A stretch of DNA of 64,000 nt from an uncultured Clostridia bacterium (lineage in GTDB: Bacteria > Bacillota > Clostridia > TANB77 > CAG-465), in the NCBI GenBank assembly GCA_944387385.1, contig CALXES010000007.1, forward strand, positions 31,907 to 95,906, in the 5' to 3' direction. The notes beneath the pieces were generated by a model, which was not told where the DNA came from, did not search any database, and saw only the letters and a list, made by a program, of their open reading frames with translations. The translations under genes were made by a program, and so were the position numbers. The first letter of the stretch is position 1, and each line of letters starts with the position of its first letter. This document shows positions 8,089 to 16,436 of this stretch, one piece after another.

Positions 8089-9219
8089 TTATTTATATTT
8101 TTCATATTGTCTTTGTAAATAATTATCTGTCATACCAGAAATATAATCTATAATCTTTTGAGAATCGCTATTATTTTTTAAATATTCTTCACTCATTTGG
8201 CTTAAATATTCTTTATATATATCATTTTGTTTATCTTCTAAATCTAATGCTCTACTATATACGCCATATAATGTTTCAATAGTTTTAGTATATCTTGCTC
8301 TATCTTCCTCTTTAATTGCTTGATAATATATATTTTCATAATTAAATTTCTTTAGAGTCTTTACAGCTTCATATACTTCTTTAGACATTGATATATAACC
8401 TTTATTATAACTATTCTTTATTATATCAACAATAATGTTATTCATTATTTGTGTATTTTCAGTTCCCAAATACCTTTTTACATTTTCTGGTAGCGTATCT
8501 TTATTAAATATACCGAGTCGATTTGCATCATCAATATCTTTTCCAATATACCCTATAATGTCTGATATTCTAACAACACATCCCTCTAAAGTCATAGGTA
8601 CCAGTCGTTTTATCTTCTCCTCATCATTTAAACACTCATTATATTCTTTATATAATGTTTCAAAGGTCTTGTTTCTATTTGGAGTATATTTTTCTTGAAT
8701 AAATTCTCCATTGTGGCACATTATACCATCTAATACTTGTAATGTAAGATTTGTGCTTTCTCCTTTTTTTTCTGTTACAGTAAATACTCTTACACTATTT
8801 AAATTATGTGCAAAACATTTTCCAGAATTATATGTTTTTGATATCTTATTTAAAATACTTTCACCAAAATGTCCATATGGTGTGTGACCAACATCATGGC
8901 CCAAAGCAATAGCCTCACATAAATCTTCATTTAGTTCTAGTGCTCTTGCTATAGTTCTTGCTGCTTTTGAAACATATTGAACATGTGTCATTCTAGTAGA
9001 TATATGATCATTAATTGGCTCTACAAAAACTTGAGTTTTTGACATATATCTTGTATAACAAGAAGAATGTATTATTTTATCTACATCTCTTGCAAATTCT
9101 AGTCTTATATCTTCATCTTGAGTATGTTCTCTTACTGCATCTTTTGATCTGCAAGCATACTTACTAAGATTTTTCTCAGATTTAAGCATTATCTTTTTTA
9201 TCTTCTTATTATCTATCAC
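8089..9219 (-). CDS. HD-domain dNTP triphosphohydrolase (dGTPase-like)
   Basis: The 376-residue product has the family's N-terminal FARDVDKIIHSSCYTRY block, DHISTRMTHVQYV with the first metal His, and GHDVGHTPYGHFGES (HD motif around residues 108-112). Such enzymes hydrolyse dNTPs to deoxynucleosides and tripolyphosphate and balance dNTP pools. At 376 residues it matches the shorter Firmicutes-type dNTPase. GTG 9219 is preferred to GTG 9237 because GGAGG lies seven bases before it, in the 17-base gap after the lipid kinase stop. Its substrate range is unknown. Confidence 0.85.
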   Translation of the reverse strand: MIDNKKIKKIMLKSEKNLSKYACRSKDAVREHTQDEDIRLEFARDVDKIIHSSCYTRYMSKTQVFVEPINDHISTRMTHVQYVSKAARTIARALELNEDLCEAIALGHDVGHTPYGHFGESILNKISKTYNSGKCFAHNLNSVRVFTVTEKKGESTNLTLQVLDGIMCHNGEFIQEKYTPNRNKTFETLYKEYNECLNDEEKIKRLVPMTLEGCVVRISDIIGYIGKDIDDANRLGIFNKDTLPENVKRYLGTENTQIMNNIIVDIIKNSYNKGYISMSKEVYEAVKTLKKFNYENIYYQAIKEEDRARYTKTIETLYGVYSRALDLEDKQNDIYKEYLSQMSEEYLKNNSDSQKIIDYISGMTDNYLQRQYEKYK

Positions 9220-9236
9220 AAACACACCTCCAAACA

Positions 9237-10118
9237 CTATAAAAACATATTAATTCCGCCTTCAATACAAGTTATTTCTATAGGAAATTCTGGTCCTTCA
9301 TCGCCATCAACATCTGGTCTATCACAATTCCCTTTTATCTTTTCTATTACTATTTTTTTAGATTTTCTATAAATAATATTTTTATCTTCTAGATTTCCTG
9401 TAAATGCTTTTGAAAGTAAAATTGCAACTTCATGCAAATTACAATTTTTAATTATTATTAGGTCTAAAAATCCATCTTGTATACTAGAGTCAGAAGTAAA
9501 ATATGTCATACCTCCAACACTGCTTCCATTAAATACTAAAAACAAATTAATCTTTTCTGTAAACTCCTCTTCATCTGCCTTTATTCTTACACTAAAAGGT
9601 CTAAATTTAAAGAGCTCTTTTGCTCCAGTAATAAAATATGAAACTTTACCAAGCGTCTTTTTTAAATTCGGATCTGCTCTTTGAGAAGAATTTGTAAAAA
9701 GTCCAGCAGAACAAACATTTATAAAATACTTATCATTTGCTTTTCCAACATCTACACCACATACATTATTTTTTAATATTTTGTCTATTGAATCTAAATA
9801 ACTATTTGGCATATTAATATGTTTTGCAAAATCATTTGATGTTCCTGCAGGGATTACTCCTAAAGGAGTTTTTATGTTATATTTCATCATTATTGTAACC
9901 ACTCTATTTAATGTTCCGTCTCCACCAGCTACAACAATTCCATATAATTCTTCCTTATCTGAATCTTTTAAAAATTCTTCAAGATAATCATTTTCTCCTG
10001 CTCTATATATTATTACTTCTAAACCATTTTGCATAAACTTTTCAATTACTAAGTCTAAAAATTGTGAAAATTTACTTTGTCCAGCATTTGAATTATATAC
10101 TAATTTAACTTTCTTCAT
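9237..10118 (-). CDS. Diacylglycerol kinase family lipid kinase (DagK/YegS type)
   Basis: The 293-residue product has the nucleotide-binding GGDGTLNRV near residue 65, PAGTSNDFA about 25 residues later, and a C-terminal beta-sandwich with VDGDEGP, all typical of soluble DagK/YegS kinases that phosphorylate diacylglycerol to phosphatidate at the inner face of the membrane. ATG 10118 has AAAGGTGG five bases upstream and is preferred to GTG 10127. It is the first gene of a four-gene operon (lipid kinase, dNTPase, leuS, GGDEF) with a promoter at 10154-10182. Confidence 0.85.
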   Translation of the reverse strand: MKKVKLVYNSNAGQSKFSQFLDLVIEKFMQNGLEVIIYRAGENDYLEEFLKDSDKEELYGIVVAGGDGTLNRVVTIMMKYNIKTPLGVIPAGTSNDFAKHINMPNSYLDSIDKILKNNVCGVDVGKANDKYFINVCSAGLFTNSSQRADPNLKKTLGKVSYFITGAKELFKFRPFSVRIKADEEEFTEKINLFLVFNGSSVGGMTYFTSDSSIQDGFLDLIIIKNCNLHEVAILLSKAFTGNLEDKNIIYRKSKKIVIEKIKGNCDRPDVDGDEGPEFPIEITCIEGGINMFL

Positions 10119-10153
10119 AAAATCCACCTTTCAAAAGGCATAGTACATTATGT

Positions 10154-10184
10154 ATTATATTACAAAAATCCTTGAAATTCAAGG
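10154..10184 (-). promoter_or_regulatory. Operon promoter overlapped by a 15-bp palindrome
   Basis: TTGAAT (10182-10177), 17 bases and TATAAT (10159-10154) precede the lipid kinase gene. A perfect palindrome CCTTGAAATTCAAGG (10170-10184) covers the -35 and could be an operator. Confidence 0.6.
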
Positions 10185-10189
10185 AAAAG

Positions 10190-10229
10190 ACAAAAAATAA
10201 AAGAGATAACCACTAAATTGGTTATCTCT
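10190..10229 (-). terminator. Terminator of the dockerin-like gene
   Basis: A ten-bp stem AGAGATAACC/GGTTATCTCT (10220-10229 with 10202-10211) is followed on the minus strand by TTTTATTTTTTG. Confidence 0.8.
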
Positions 10230-10241
10230 AAAATACACTCT

Positions 10242-10535
10242 TTATTTATAATAAATGTAGTCACAAATTAAAGCTGCATCATTTGTATTTATTTTTCCAT
10301 CTTTATTTACATCATACTTTTCATAATCAGTATCATTTGGTTTAGATCCATCCAAATATAATTTACAAACATAATTCACATCTTCTTGAGTATAATTATA
10401 CTCCTCTAATGCTTCAACATTATCTTTTTGAATTGTATCGTCAATATTTGGCGCATACGTAACAGCAAAAGCTTGAGAACTCATAACTATTCCAGCCGCT
10501 AGTGCAAGCGCCCCAAATTTCAATTTGTTTTTCAT
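10242..10535 (-). CDS. Small secreted protein with a single dockerin-like EF-hand repeat
   Basis: The 97-residue product starts at ATG 10535 (GGGGGAGG five bases upstream; an upstream ATG at 10574 lacks a site). It has a signal peptide of about 23 residues ending SQAFA, then a short linker and a C-terminal module with DVNKDGKINTNDAALICDY, the calcium-binding half of a type I dockerin. The preceding half (YLDGSKPNDTDYEKY) is poor, so only one clear EF-hand repeat exists. Dockerins bind cohesins to assemble surface complexes, but there is no catalytic domain and no cohesin in the window. It could be a free calcium-binding or anchoring peptide. It is a single-gene unit. Confidence 0.65.
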   Translation of the reverse strand: MKNKLKFGALALAAGIVMSSQAFAVTYAPNIDDTIQKDNVEALEEYNYTQEDVNYVCKLYLDGSKPNDTDYEKYDVNKDGKINTNDAALICDYIYYK

Positions 10536-10561
10536 AAATACCTCCCCCTTACTGTTACTTT

Positions 10562-10590
10562 GATTATATATCAAAAAATAATTTTATTCA
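10562..10590 (-). promoter_or_regulatory. Promoter of the dockerin-like gene
   Basis: TTGAAT (10590-10585), 17 bases and TATAAT (10567-10562) lie 27 bases before ATG 10535. Confidence 0.65.
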
Positions 10591-10663
10591 ATAAAAGACA
10601 AATATTATAACTAAATAGTTTTAATTATTTCAGTTAGATTTCAATATAATTTTAATTGAGTTA

Positions 10664-11791
10664 CTAAATATTTTCAGATGCTATATCTGTATATGTATCT
10701 ATAACAAATTCTTTAACTCTTCTTCGTGTAACTAAAGACATAAACTTGGTATCATAATTATATAAATACACACCCATTTCTTTATCTATCTTATAAAATA
10801 CCGTATTATCAACATTTTGAAGAATTTCTATTGAAGCAGAAATAACTCTCTCACTAGATTTATCGTCTAAGTTATATCTCCATAATGAATCCTCATCATC
10901 TGGATTTATATAATAAAGATAATTATCTCTAACAAACATATACTTTTCTCCATTTACTTCTTTTTTAGAACTATTTCCACTTATACTTTTTATATCTGCA
11001 ACTTTTGCAAGATTATCTCCAGATGTATTTACTCTATAAATATAGTTTGAATCAGATCTATTAACAAAATATATTACGCCATTATCTTCTATAGCAGATG
11101 CTACTTCTGTATCTCCTGATATCTTAGATTTGCCTTGTCCATCATATCCAAATCTATATATAGCTTTCTCATCTGTTGTATGTGTTATTCCAAATACATT
11201 ATCATCATTTACAAGTATTTGCTCCACATTTCCAATATCAAAAGTATTAGTCTCACCACTATCAACATTATATGATTTTAATATTCCATTATCTGTTGAA
11301 ATATAAAATACCATATTATTATGTTTTACATAGTTTTTTATATCATCTTTTAATAATTCTTCAATCTCATAGTTATTCTTTTTAATCTTACATAAGGCGC
11401 CATCTCTTATTCCATACAAATATTCTTCTTCTACTGTAACTTTTTCTATATTACAAGAAGGTAAAATACTTGTTTCATTTTCTCCTAAAGAAGTAATAGA
11501 ACTAATAGAATAAACAGGATCATAAGTATATCCTTCTGTTATGAAATATATATTATAAACTGCTTGAGCATTAACACCTTCACCAAGTGTATATTTAAAA
11601 TTATTGTACCTTCTATAAATTATTAGCTGAACAATAATATAAACTGCTAAAGCCATAAATATAGCCATTAGTATATATGTAATCTTACTTCTCTTTTTTA
11701 GAAGCTTAGAATTTTTTCTTTTTCTTTTAAGGTATTCTTTTCTTGAGATTTGCTCCCCCAAATCAAATTGCAATCTCTGCAAAGACTTCAT
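10664..11791 (-). CDS. Membrane-anchored DUF5050-like beta-propeller protein
   Basis: The 375-residue product has a very basic cytoplasmic N-terminus (about 18-36), one membrane helix (about 37-60) and a long extracytoplasmic domain of repeats in which a strand such as YLYYINPDDEDSLWRYNLD recurs; this is the DUF5050 six-bladed-propeller pattern common in Clostridia. No catalytic residues are evident, so a ligand-binding or envelope role is only inferred. The GAGGGGAG motif directly abuts ATG 11791, an unusually short distance, so a TTG at codon 4 may be the true start. It has its own promoter at 11815-11843. Confidence 0.6.
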   Translation of the reverse strand: MKSLQRLQFDLGEQISRKEYLKRKRKNSKLLKKRSKITYILMAIFMALAVYIIVQLIIYRRYNNFKYTLGEGVNAQAVYNIYFITEGYTYDPVYSISSITSLGENETSILPSCNIEKVTVEEEYLYGIRDGALCKIKKNNYEIEELLKDDIKNYVKHNNMVFYISTDNGILKSYNVDSGETNTFDIGNVEQILVNDDNVFGITHTTDEKAIYRFGYDGQGKSKISGDTEVASAIEDNGVIYFVNRSDSNYIYRVNTSGDNLAKVADIKSISGNSSKKEVNGEKYMFVRDNYLYYINPDDEDSLWRYNLDDKSSERVISASIEILQNVDNTVFYKIDKEMGVYLYNYDTKFMSLVTRRRVKEFVIDTYTDIASENI

Positions 11792-11814
11792 CTCCCCTCT
11801 TTTGCAGGGTAAAA

Positions 11815-11843
11815 ATTATATAACATTCTACATTTTTTGTAAA
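11815..11843 (-). promoter_or_regulatory. Promoter of the DUF5050-like gene
   Basis: TTTACA (11843-11838), 17 bases and TATAAT (11820-11815) lie just before the gene and after the sortase terminator. Confidence 0.7.
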
Positions 11844-11861
11844 TAATTTTTATCTTTTTTT

Positions 11862-11902
11862 GTAAAAAAAGTACATACTAACTCAAATATTAGTATGCAC
11901 TT
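11862..11902 (-). terminator. Terminator of the sortase gene
   Basis: A 12-bp stem with one G-U pair (11891-11902 with 11869-11880) is followed by seven T on the minus strand, right after the sortase stop. Confidence 0.8.
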
Positions 11903-11909
11903 TAAATTA

Positions 11910-12761
11910 TTATCTAGGCATTTCTGTATTTGAAACTAATTTTGCATGTACAACTATTCTGTTTTTTGTATCTCTAGTACATGTTGAAAGTGTAATAATA
12001 GTATCGTCAACTCCAACTGTCTGATTAAAATTAATTACACTTCTAGACATCATAGCGCTTAAATAAGTACTATATGACTCGTCGTTTGAAAATTGTGTTG
12101 TTAAATAATATGATTCAGGCTCATAAACGTATGTTGAAAATACTTTATATGTAAGAAGCCTATAATCTTTTCTATATATATTTATAGTAACGTCATTTCC
12201 AAGTGAGCCGTTATATATATTTGCAAGATCTGCAAACATCAAGCCACTTGTTATATTATGACCATAAATAACTGTGTTCTTATCTGTAAAATCCGGACTA
12301 TTTTTATAGTCTAAAAAAGGCCATCCAAATTCATTCCATGTCAAATCTATCGAATGTCTTAAATACTTATTATTATTTTCTGCTTGAACAAGAGAATAAC
12401 TAATTGATGTTCCAGGGATTCTAATCCATCCTACAATATCGGAATTGTACGCTGTTAAAGCTTCAAAATCAATACCAAACTCAGCTCCAGGATCTTCATC
12501 TTCATTTATATCTGAAATTCCGGCTATATCATTTATCTCTGTCATAACCTTATTGCTTTCAATGTTATTTTGAATCCATTTCCATAACATGCTTCCTGAA
12601 ATAACAAGACCAATTATACACACAATTAAAATAATTATAGATATTATTTTATCCATAAGCTTACTCTTTTTTGATTTTTGCTTTTTACCATTTTCGTTTT
12701 TATTTCCGTTTCTTGTTTCTACTACGTTTTCATCTATTTTCTCTAGGTTATTTTCACCCAT
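11910..12761 (-). CDS. Class B sortase
   Basis: The 283-residue product has a basic, Asn/Lys-rich N-terminus, one membrane anchor (about 38-62) and a sortase domain with His168 in YGHN, Cys261 in TLSTC and Arg268, the expected catalytic triad. The FLDYKNSPDF...NTVIYGHN block is typical of SrtB. Class B sortases attach NPQTN- or NPKTG-like proteins to peptidoglycan, or in some clostridia SPKTG/PPKTG; no substrate lies next to it. The adhesins at 29.8-51 kb carry LPETG, which normally needs a class A, C or E enzyme, so another sortase is likely elsewhere. The surface protein at the right edge ends in NVDTGD, which could be a SrtB-type signal. It has a consensus promoter. Confidence 0.85.
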   Translation of the reverse strand: MGENNLEKIDENVVETRNGNKNENGKKQKSKKSKLMDKIISIIILIVCIIGLVISGSMLWKWIQNNIESNKVMTEINDIAGISDINEDEDPGAEFGIDFEALTAYNSDIVGWIRIPGTSISYSLVQAENNNKYLRHSIDLTWNEFGWPFLDYKNSPDFTDKNTVIYGHNITSGLMFADLANIYNGSLGNDVTINIYRKDYRLLTYKVFSTYVYEPESYYLTTQFSNDESYSTYLSAMMSRSVINFNQTVGVDDTIITLSTCTRDTKNRIVVHAKLVSNTEMPR

Positions 12762-12788
12762 AATATATCTCCTCTTTTCACAATTTTT

Positions 12789-12817
12789 ATTATATAATGA
12801 ACAAAAAAAATTGTCAA
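12789..12817 (-). promoter_or_regulatory. Consensus promoter of the sortase gene
   Basis: TTGACA (12817-12812), exactly 17 bases and TATAAT (12794-12789) give a perfect vegetative promoter, overlapping the stop codon of the upstream DprA-like gene. Confidence 0.85.
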
Positions 12818-13608
12818 CAAATTATCCTATTAAGTATGAACTTTAAATCATTCTTATTTAAAATTATATCAGCTCCCTGTTTAATTAAGTAATTTGAAAA
12901 ATATGAATTTTTTCTAAATATATTTGACGGCACAACAAAAATATCTTTATTTTCTTCTATAAATTTATCTACAATATTGACTATTTGTTTTTCATATCTT
13001 GCCTCTATAATTATAATACTATCTATTATTTTCATCTTAAATCTATCTATATACTTATTATCTAGCAAAATAATATAATTATTACTATTAATTACGTTAA
13101 ATTTTAAATTATTAAAGTCAGTAACTTCCGTTTTTTCTAAATAATCAAATTCAGTTATTAAATTTGCTCTCTCTTCAATTATTATTTTAGCAAAATATTT
13201 AATAAGATTTCTAGCAAATTTTGTATAATATTCATTAAAATATAAATATATATTCTTATTATTCATATTAACTTTCTTATTAGATATATAACAAAATACA
13301 TTATTCTCTTTATCTATTAAATCTCTTGGAAACTCTTTATCTTCAATTGTAATTAAATATAAATTATTAAAAATCACATAACTATAAATACTTTCAACTT
13401 GCACTTTTATATTCTCATCTAAAAAACAGCTAATTATATCATTACTAATATTTATTTTTCTTAGACTTTCTAACATTAAATTACAATCATTATACAACCA
13501 ATATATATTATAACTAACTTTAGCCTTTAATCTATCTATTAAAGATAAATTAATATCATTATTTTTTGCAGCAAGTAACTGCAACCATAAGAAAAATTTT
13601 TTGTACAT
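12814..13608 (-). CDS. Degenerate DprA-like protein
   Basis: The 264-residue product starts at ATG 13608 (AGGGGG 12 bases upstream); longer in-frame starts would overlap proS and its terminator. The C-terminal half reads IIDSIIIIEARYEK...DIFVVPSNIFRKNSYFSNYLIKQGAD, matching the DprA pattern VVEA...FAVPGNI...NxLIxxGA, and the middle has LITIEDKEFPRDL as in DprA. The nucleotide/ssDNA-binding GSR and GIDxxAH motifs are absent and the sequence is unusually Ile/Asn/Lys rich. DprA loads RecA on incoming DNA; this copy probably lost that activity. Its place downstream of rplS-rbgA is where dprA sits in many Firmicutes, which supports orthology. Confidence 0.6.
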   Translation of the reverse strand: MYKKFFLWLQLLAAKNNDINLSLIDRLKAKVSYNIYWLYNDCNLMLESLRKINISNDIISCFLDENIKVQVESIYSYVIFNNLYLITIEDKEFPRDLIDKENNVFCYISNKKVNMNNKNIYLYFNEYYTKFARNLIKYFAKIIIEERANLITEFDYLEKTEVTDFNNLKFNVINSNNYIILLDNKYIDRFKMKIIDSIIIIEARYEKQIVNIVDKFIEENKDIFVVPSNIFRKNSYFSNYLIKQGADIILNKNDLKFILNRIIC

Positions 13609-13633
13609 TTTTGTAAAACCCCCTAAAACGACT

Positions 13634-13662
13634 AAAAGAAGTATCAAAATGATACTTCTTTT
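13634..13662. terminator. Terminator after proS
   Basis: A 12-bp perfect stem (AAAAGAAGTATC with GATACTTCTTTT, five-base loop) lies directly downstream of the proS stop, flanked by A/T runs on both sides. Confidence 0.75.
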
Positions 13663-13678
13663 TATTTTTATATAAAAA

Positions 13679-15115
13679 TTAATATTGCCTTGCAGTATAT
13701 ACCATATGTTTTGCTTTCTTTCCACATATTGTACACACATCTTGAAACTTATCTTCTTCAAATGGTATACATCTAATTGTTGTAGAATTTTCCTCTTTTA
13801 TTTTATCTTCACATTCTACATTTCCACACCACATAATTTTAGCAAATCCTTCTCTTTCTGAAAATAATTTTTTATATTCTTCAAAATCATGTGCAACAAA
13901 TGTACGTTTTTTAAAGTTCTCTTCAGCCATTTTATACATGTTATAATGAATTTCTTCCATAAGCTTTTCTACTTTTTCTTCTAATTTATCTAAAGAAACA
14001 GTCTCTTTTTCAAGTGTATCTCTTCTAAAAATAATACATTCATTCTTTTCTATATCTTTTGGTCCAATTTCTATTCTTACTGGAACTCCTCTAAGCTCCC
14101 AATAATTAAATTTAAATCCTGGTGTCACTGATGATCTATCATCTAGTTCTACGCTAAATTTAGAACCTAAAGATTTCTTTAGTTCTTCTGCTTTTTCAAG
14201 TACACCTTCTTTTTGTTGTGCAATAGGTACAATTACTACTTGAATTGGAGCTATTTTTGGTGGCATTTTTAGTCCTCTGTCATCTCCATGAACCATTATT
14301 ATTCCACCAATTACACGAGTTGTCATTCCCCATGATGTTTGATATGCATATTCTAATTTTCCCTCTTTATTTTGAAATTTTATATCAAAAGCTTTAGCAA
14401 AATGATTTCCAAAATAATGAGATGTACCGGATTGTAAAGCTTTACCATCATGCATCATAGCTTCAATTGTATAAGTTGCTTCTGCTCCAGCAAACTTTTC
14501 TTTTTCAGATTTTTTTCCCATTATAACTGGTATTGCTAAATAATCTTTTAAAAAGTCTGCATATACTTTATGCATTGTTAAAGTCTCTTCCATAGCTTCT
14601 TCTGCTGTTGCATGAATTGTATGTCCTTCTTGCCACAAAAATTCTGCAGTTCTTAAAAATGGTCTTGTTGTTTTTTCCCATCTTACAACATTTGCCCATT
14701 GATTATATTTAAAAGGTAAATCTCTATATGAATTTAGCCATTTTGAATACATTGTACAAATTATAGTCTCAGAAGTTGGTCTTATACAAAGTCTTTCTTC
14801 AAGCTCTTTTTCTCCACCTTGAGTAACCCAAGCAACTTCTGGTGCAAATCCTTCAACATGCTCTTTTTCTTTATTTAGCATTGATTCTGGAATAAGTAGT
14901 GGAAAATAGCAATTTTTATGTCCTAATTCTTTAAATTTTTGATCTAATACCTTTTGAATATTTTCCCAAATTCCATATCCATATGGTCTCATTACCATAA
15001 ATCCCTTTACTGGAGCATAATCTACAAGCTCTGCTTTTAATATTATATCTGTATACCACTTAGCAAAATCATCTTCCATTTTTGTTAAATCTTTTACAAA
15101 TTCTTTATTTTCCAT
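13679..15115 (-). CDS. proS: Prolyl-tRNA synthetase, archaeal/eukaryotic-like short type
   Basis: The 478-residue product charges tRNA-Pro. It is the type without the bacterial editing insertion. Class II motifs are visible in the order PYGYGIWENI (motif 1), RPTSETI...FRTAEFLWQEGHT-like motif 2 region, and the GIIMVHGDDRG motif 3. The C-terminus has a zinc-like set of cysteines (CGNVECEDK...CTICGKKAKH) and ends in Tyr, features of the archaeal-like ProRS as in Thermus. The start is ATG 15115, with GGAAGG about 13 bases upstream. It lies 20 bases after rbgA, as the last gene of the translation operon. Confidence 0.95.
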   Translation of the reverse strand: MENKEFVKDLTKMEDDFAKWYTDIILKAELVDYAPVKGFMVMRPYGYGIWENIQKVLDQKFKELGHKNCYFPLLIPESMLNKEKEHVEGFAPEVAWVTQGGEKELEERLCIRPTSETIICTMYSKWLNSYRDLPFKYNQWANVVRWEKTTRPFLRTAEFLWQEGHTIHATAEEAMEETLTMHKVYADFLKDYLAIPVIMGKKSEKEKFAGAEATYTIEAMMHDGKALQSGTSHYFGNHFAKAFDIKFQNKEGKLEYAYQTSWGMTTRVIGGIIMVHGDDRGLKMPPKIAPIQVVIVPIAQQKEGVLEKAEELKKSLGSKFSVELDDRSSVTPGFKFNYWELRGVPVRIEIGPKDIEKNECIIFRRDTLEKETVSLDKLEEKVEKLMEEIHYNMYKMAEENFKKRTFVAHDFEEYKKLFSEREGFAKIMWCGNVECEDKIKEENSTTIRCIPFEEDKFQDVCTICGKKAKHMVYTARQY

Positions 15116-15135
15116 TTATCATCAAATCCTTCCAC

Positions 15136-15999
15136 TTAAATACATTCTAGACTTATCTTTCCGATTTTACCTGCTTTTAACTCATCTAAAAATATTTTTG
15201 ATGCTTTCATTGTATCAACATTTCCTCCAGATACTAAACATCCTCTTTTTCTTCCAATCATTTCAAGTATATCATAAGAATCTAAGGTGTCAATATCTTC
15301 TTGATTTAACTTATATTTTTCTAAAAACATCTTTTTATATTTGTCATTTTCAAGTAGCATCTCAATACCTATGCAAGCAACACCTTCAATGTCTAGTACA
15401 TCTTGTTTTATATTTCCTGTTAAAGCAAGTTTTTCTCCTGCATTATTTTCATCTAATCTCGGCCACAAAAGGCCGGGTGTATCTAATAGATCAATATTTG
15501 ATGCAACTCTTATCCATTGTTTTCTTACAGTAACACCTGGTCTGTTTGATACTTCTGCTGCATTCCTTTTTGCTATTTTATTAATAATAGTTGACTTACC
15601 TACATTTGGTATACCAGCTATTAAAACTCTATATATTGGATTATATTCTAAATTTATACTATCCTTTTTATCTTTATATACAATTTCTCCTTTTTTAGAT
15701 ATTTCATCTATTATTTTTTTTATATCGTTAGGAATAGATGAATCTACAGCAAGTGCAGTTATACCATTTTCTTCAAAGTGTTTAATCCATTTTTTTGTCT
15801 CTTCAGAATCTGCAAGATCTGCTTTATTTAAAACTATTATTCTTTGTTTTTCTTTAGCAATATCATCAACTATTGGGTTTCTGCTTGACATAGGTATTCT
15901 TGCATCTAATACTTCAACTACTATATCAATTAGCTTTATAACTGATTTAATATCATTTTGAGCTTTAACCATATGTCCTGGATAATAATTTATGTTCAT
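15136..15999 (-). CDS. rbgA: Ribosome biogenesis GTPase RbgA/YlqF
   Basis: The 287-residue product is a circularly permuted GTPase: the G4 motif NKAD (about residue 58) precedes G1 GIPNVGKST (about 129-137) and G3 DTPG (about 174). In Bacillus this protein acts late in 50S assembly, helping L16 and other proteins join the subunit. The C-terminal ANTAR-like region follows. AAAGGTGGG precedes ATG 15999. It follows rplS, as in Bacillus, after an 87-base gap that holds a weak hairpin. Confidence 0.93.
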   Translation of the reverse strand: MNINYYPGHMVKAQNDIKSVIKLIDIVVEVLDARIPMSSRNPIVDDIAKEKQRIIVLNKADLADSEETKKWIKHFEENGITALAVDSSIPNDIKKIIDEISKKGEIVYKDKKDSINLEYNPIYRVLIAGIPNVGKSTIINKIAKRNAAEVSNRPGVTVRKQWIRVASNIDLLDTPGLLWPRLDENNAGEKLALTGNIKQDVLDIEGVACIGIEMLLENDKYKKMFLEKYKLNQEDIDTLDSYDILEMIGRKRGCLVSGGNVDTMKASKIFLDELKAGKIGKISLECI

Positions 16000-16035
16000 C
16001 TTTTTCCCACCTTTCTTTTGTAATATATATTTAAA

Positions 16036-16064
16036 CTCCCAGAGAAAGTTAGTTACACTGGGAG
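16036..16064 (-). terminator. Weak hairpin between rplS and rbgA
   Basis: CTCCCAG (16064-16058) pairs with CTGGGAG (16042-16036) over a 15-base loop; the tail GTTTAAAT has only a short T-run. It may attenuate or process the operon mRNA rather than end it. Confidence 0.4.
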
Positions 16065-16086
16065 CTTACTATATATACTACTAATA

Positions 16087-16434
16087 TTATTGTTCAATTT
16101 TTTCTTTAGTCTTAGCAGCTTTACCTACTCTATCTCTTAAGTAGTATAATTTAGCACGTCTAACTTTACCAACTCTTTTAACTTCAATTTTTGCAATTCT
16201 TGGAGAATGAGTTGGGAATGTTTTTTCTACACCAACACCATAAGATATTTTTCTTACTGTGAAAGTTTCGTTTAAACCACTATTTTGACGTTTTATAACT
16301 GTACCTGTAAATACTTGGATTCTTTCTTTGTTTCCTTCTTTAATTCTTATGTGTACATCAACTGTATCACCTACTTTAAAAGGTACTATATCTTCTTTTT
16401 TGTATTCAGCTTCTATTGCGTTTATTATATCCAT
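16087..16434 (-). CDS. rplS: 50S ribosomal protein L19
   Basis: The 115-residue product has the full L19 pattern: [22 protein letters not shown] near the start, [23 protein letters not shown] in the middle and [17 protein letters not shown] at the end. L19 lies at the 30S-50S interface. The ribosome binding site AAGGAGG is inside the end of trmD, whose stop is two bases before ATG 16434, indicating coupling. Confidence 0.98.
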   Translation of the reverse strand: MDIINAIEAEYKKEDIVPFKVGDTVDVHIRIKEGNKERIQVFTGTVIKRQNSGLNETFTVRKISYGVGVEKTFPTHSPRIAKIEVKRVGKVRRAKLYYLRDRVGKAAKTKEKIEQ

Positions 16435-16436
16435 TA

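Noticed and set aside
13609..13761. N-terminal extension of the DprA-like gene into proS
   Set aside because: It would overlap the proS 3' end and its terminator; ATG 13608 is downstream of both.
15341..15961. 206-codon plus-strand frame opposite rbgA
   Set aside because: rbgA is certain from its permuted GTPase motifs; the opposite frame has no recognisable features.
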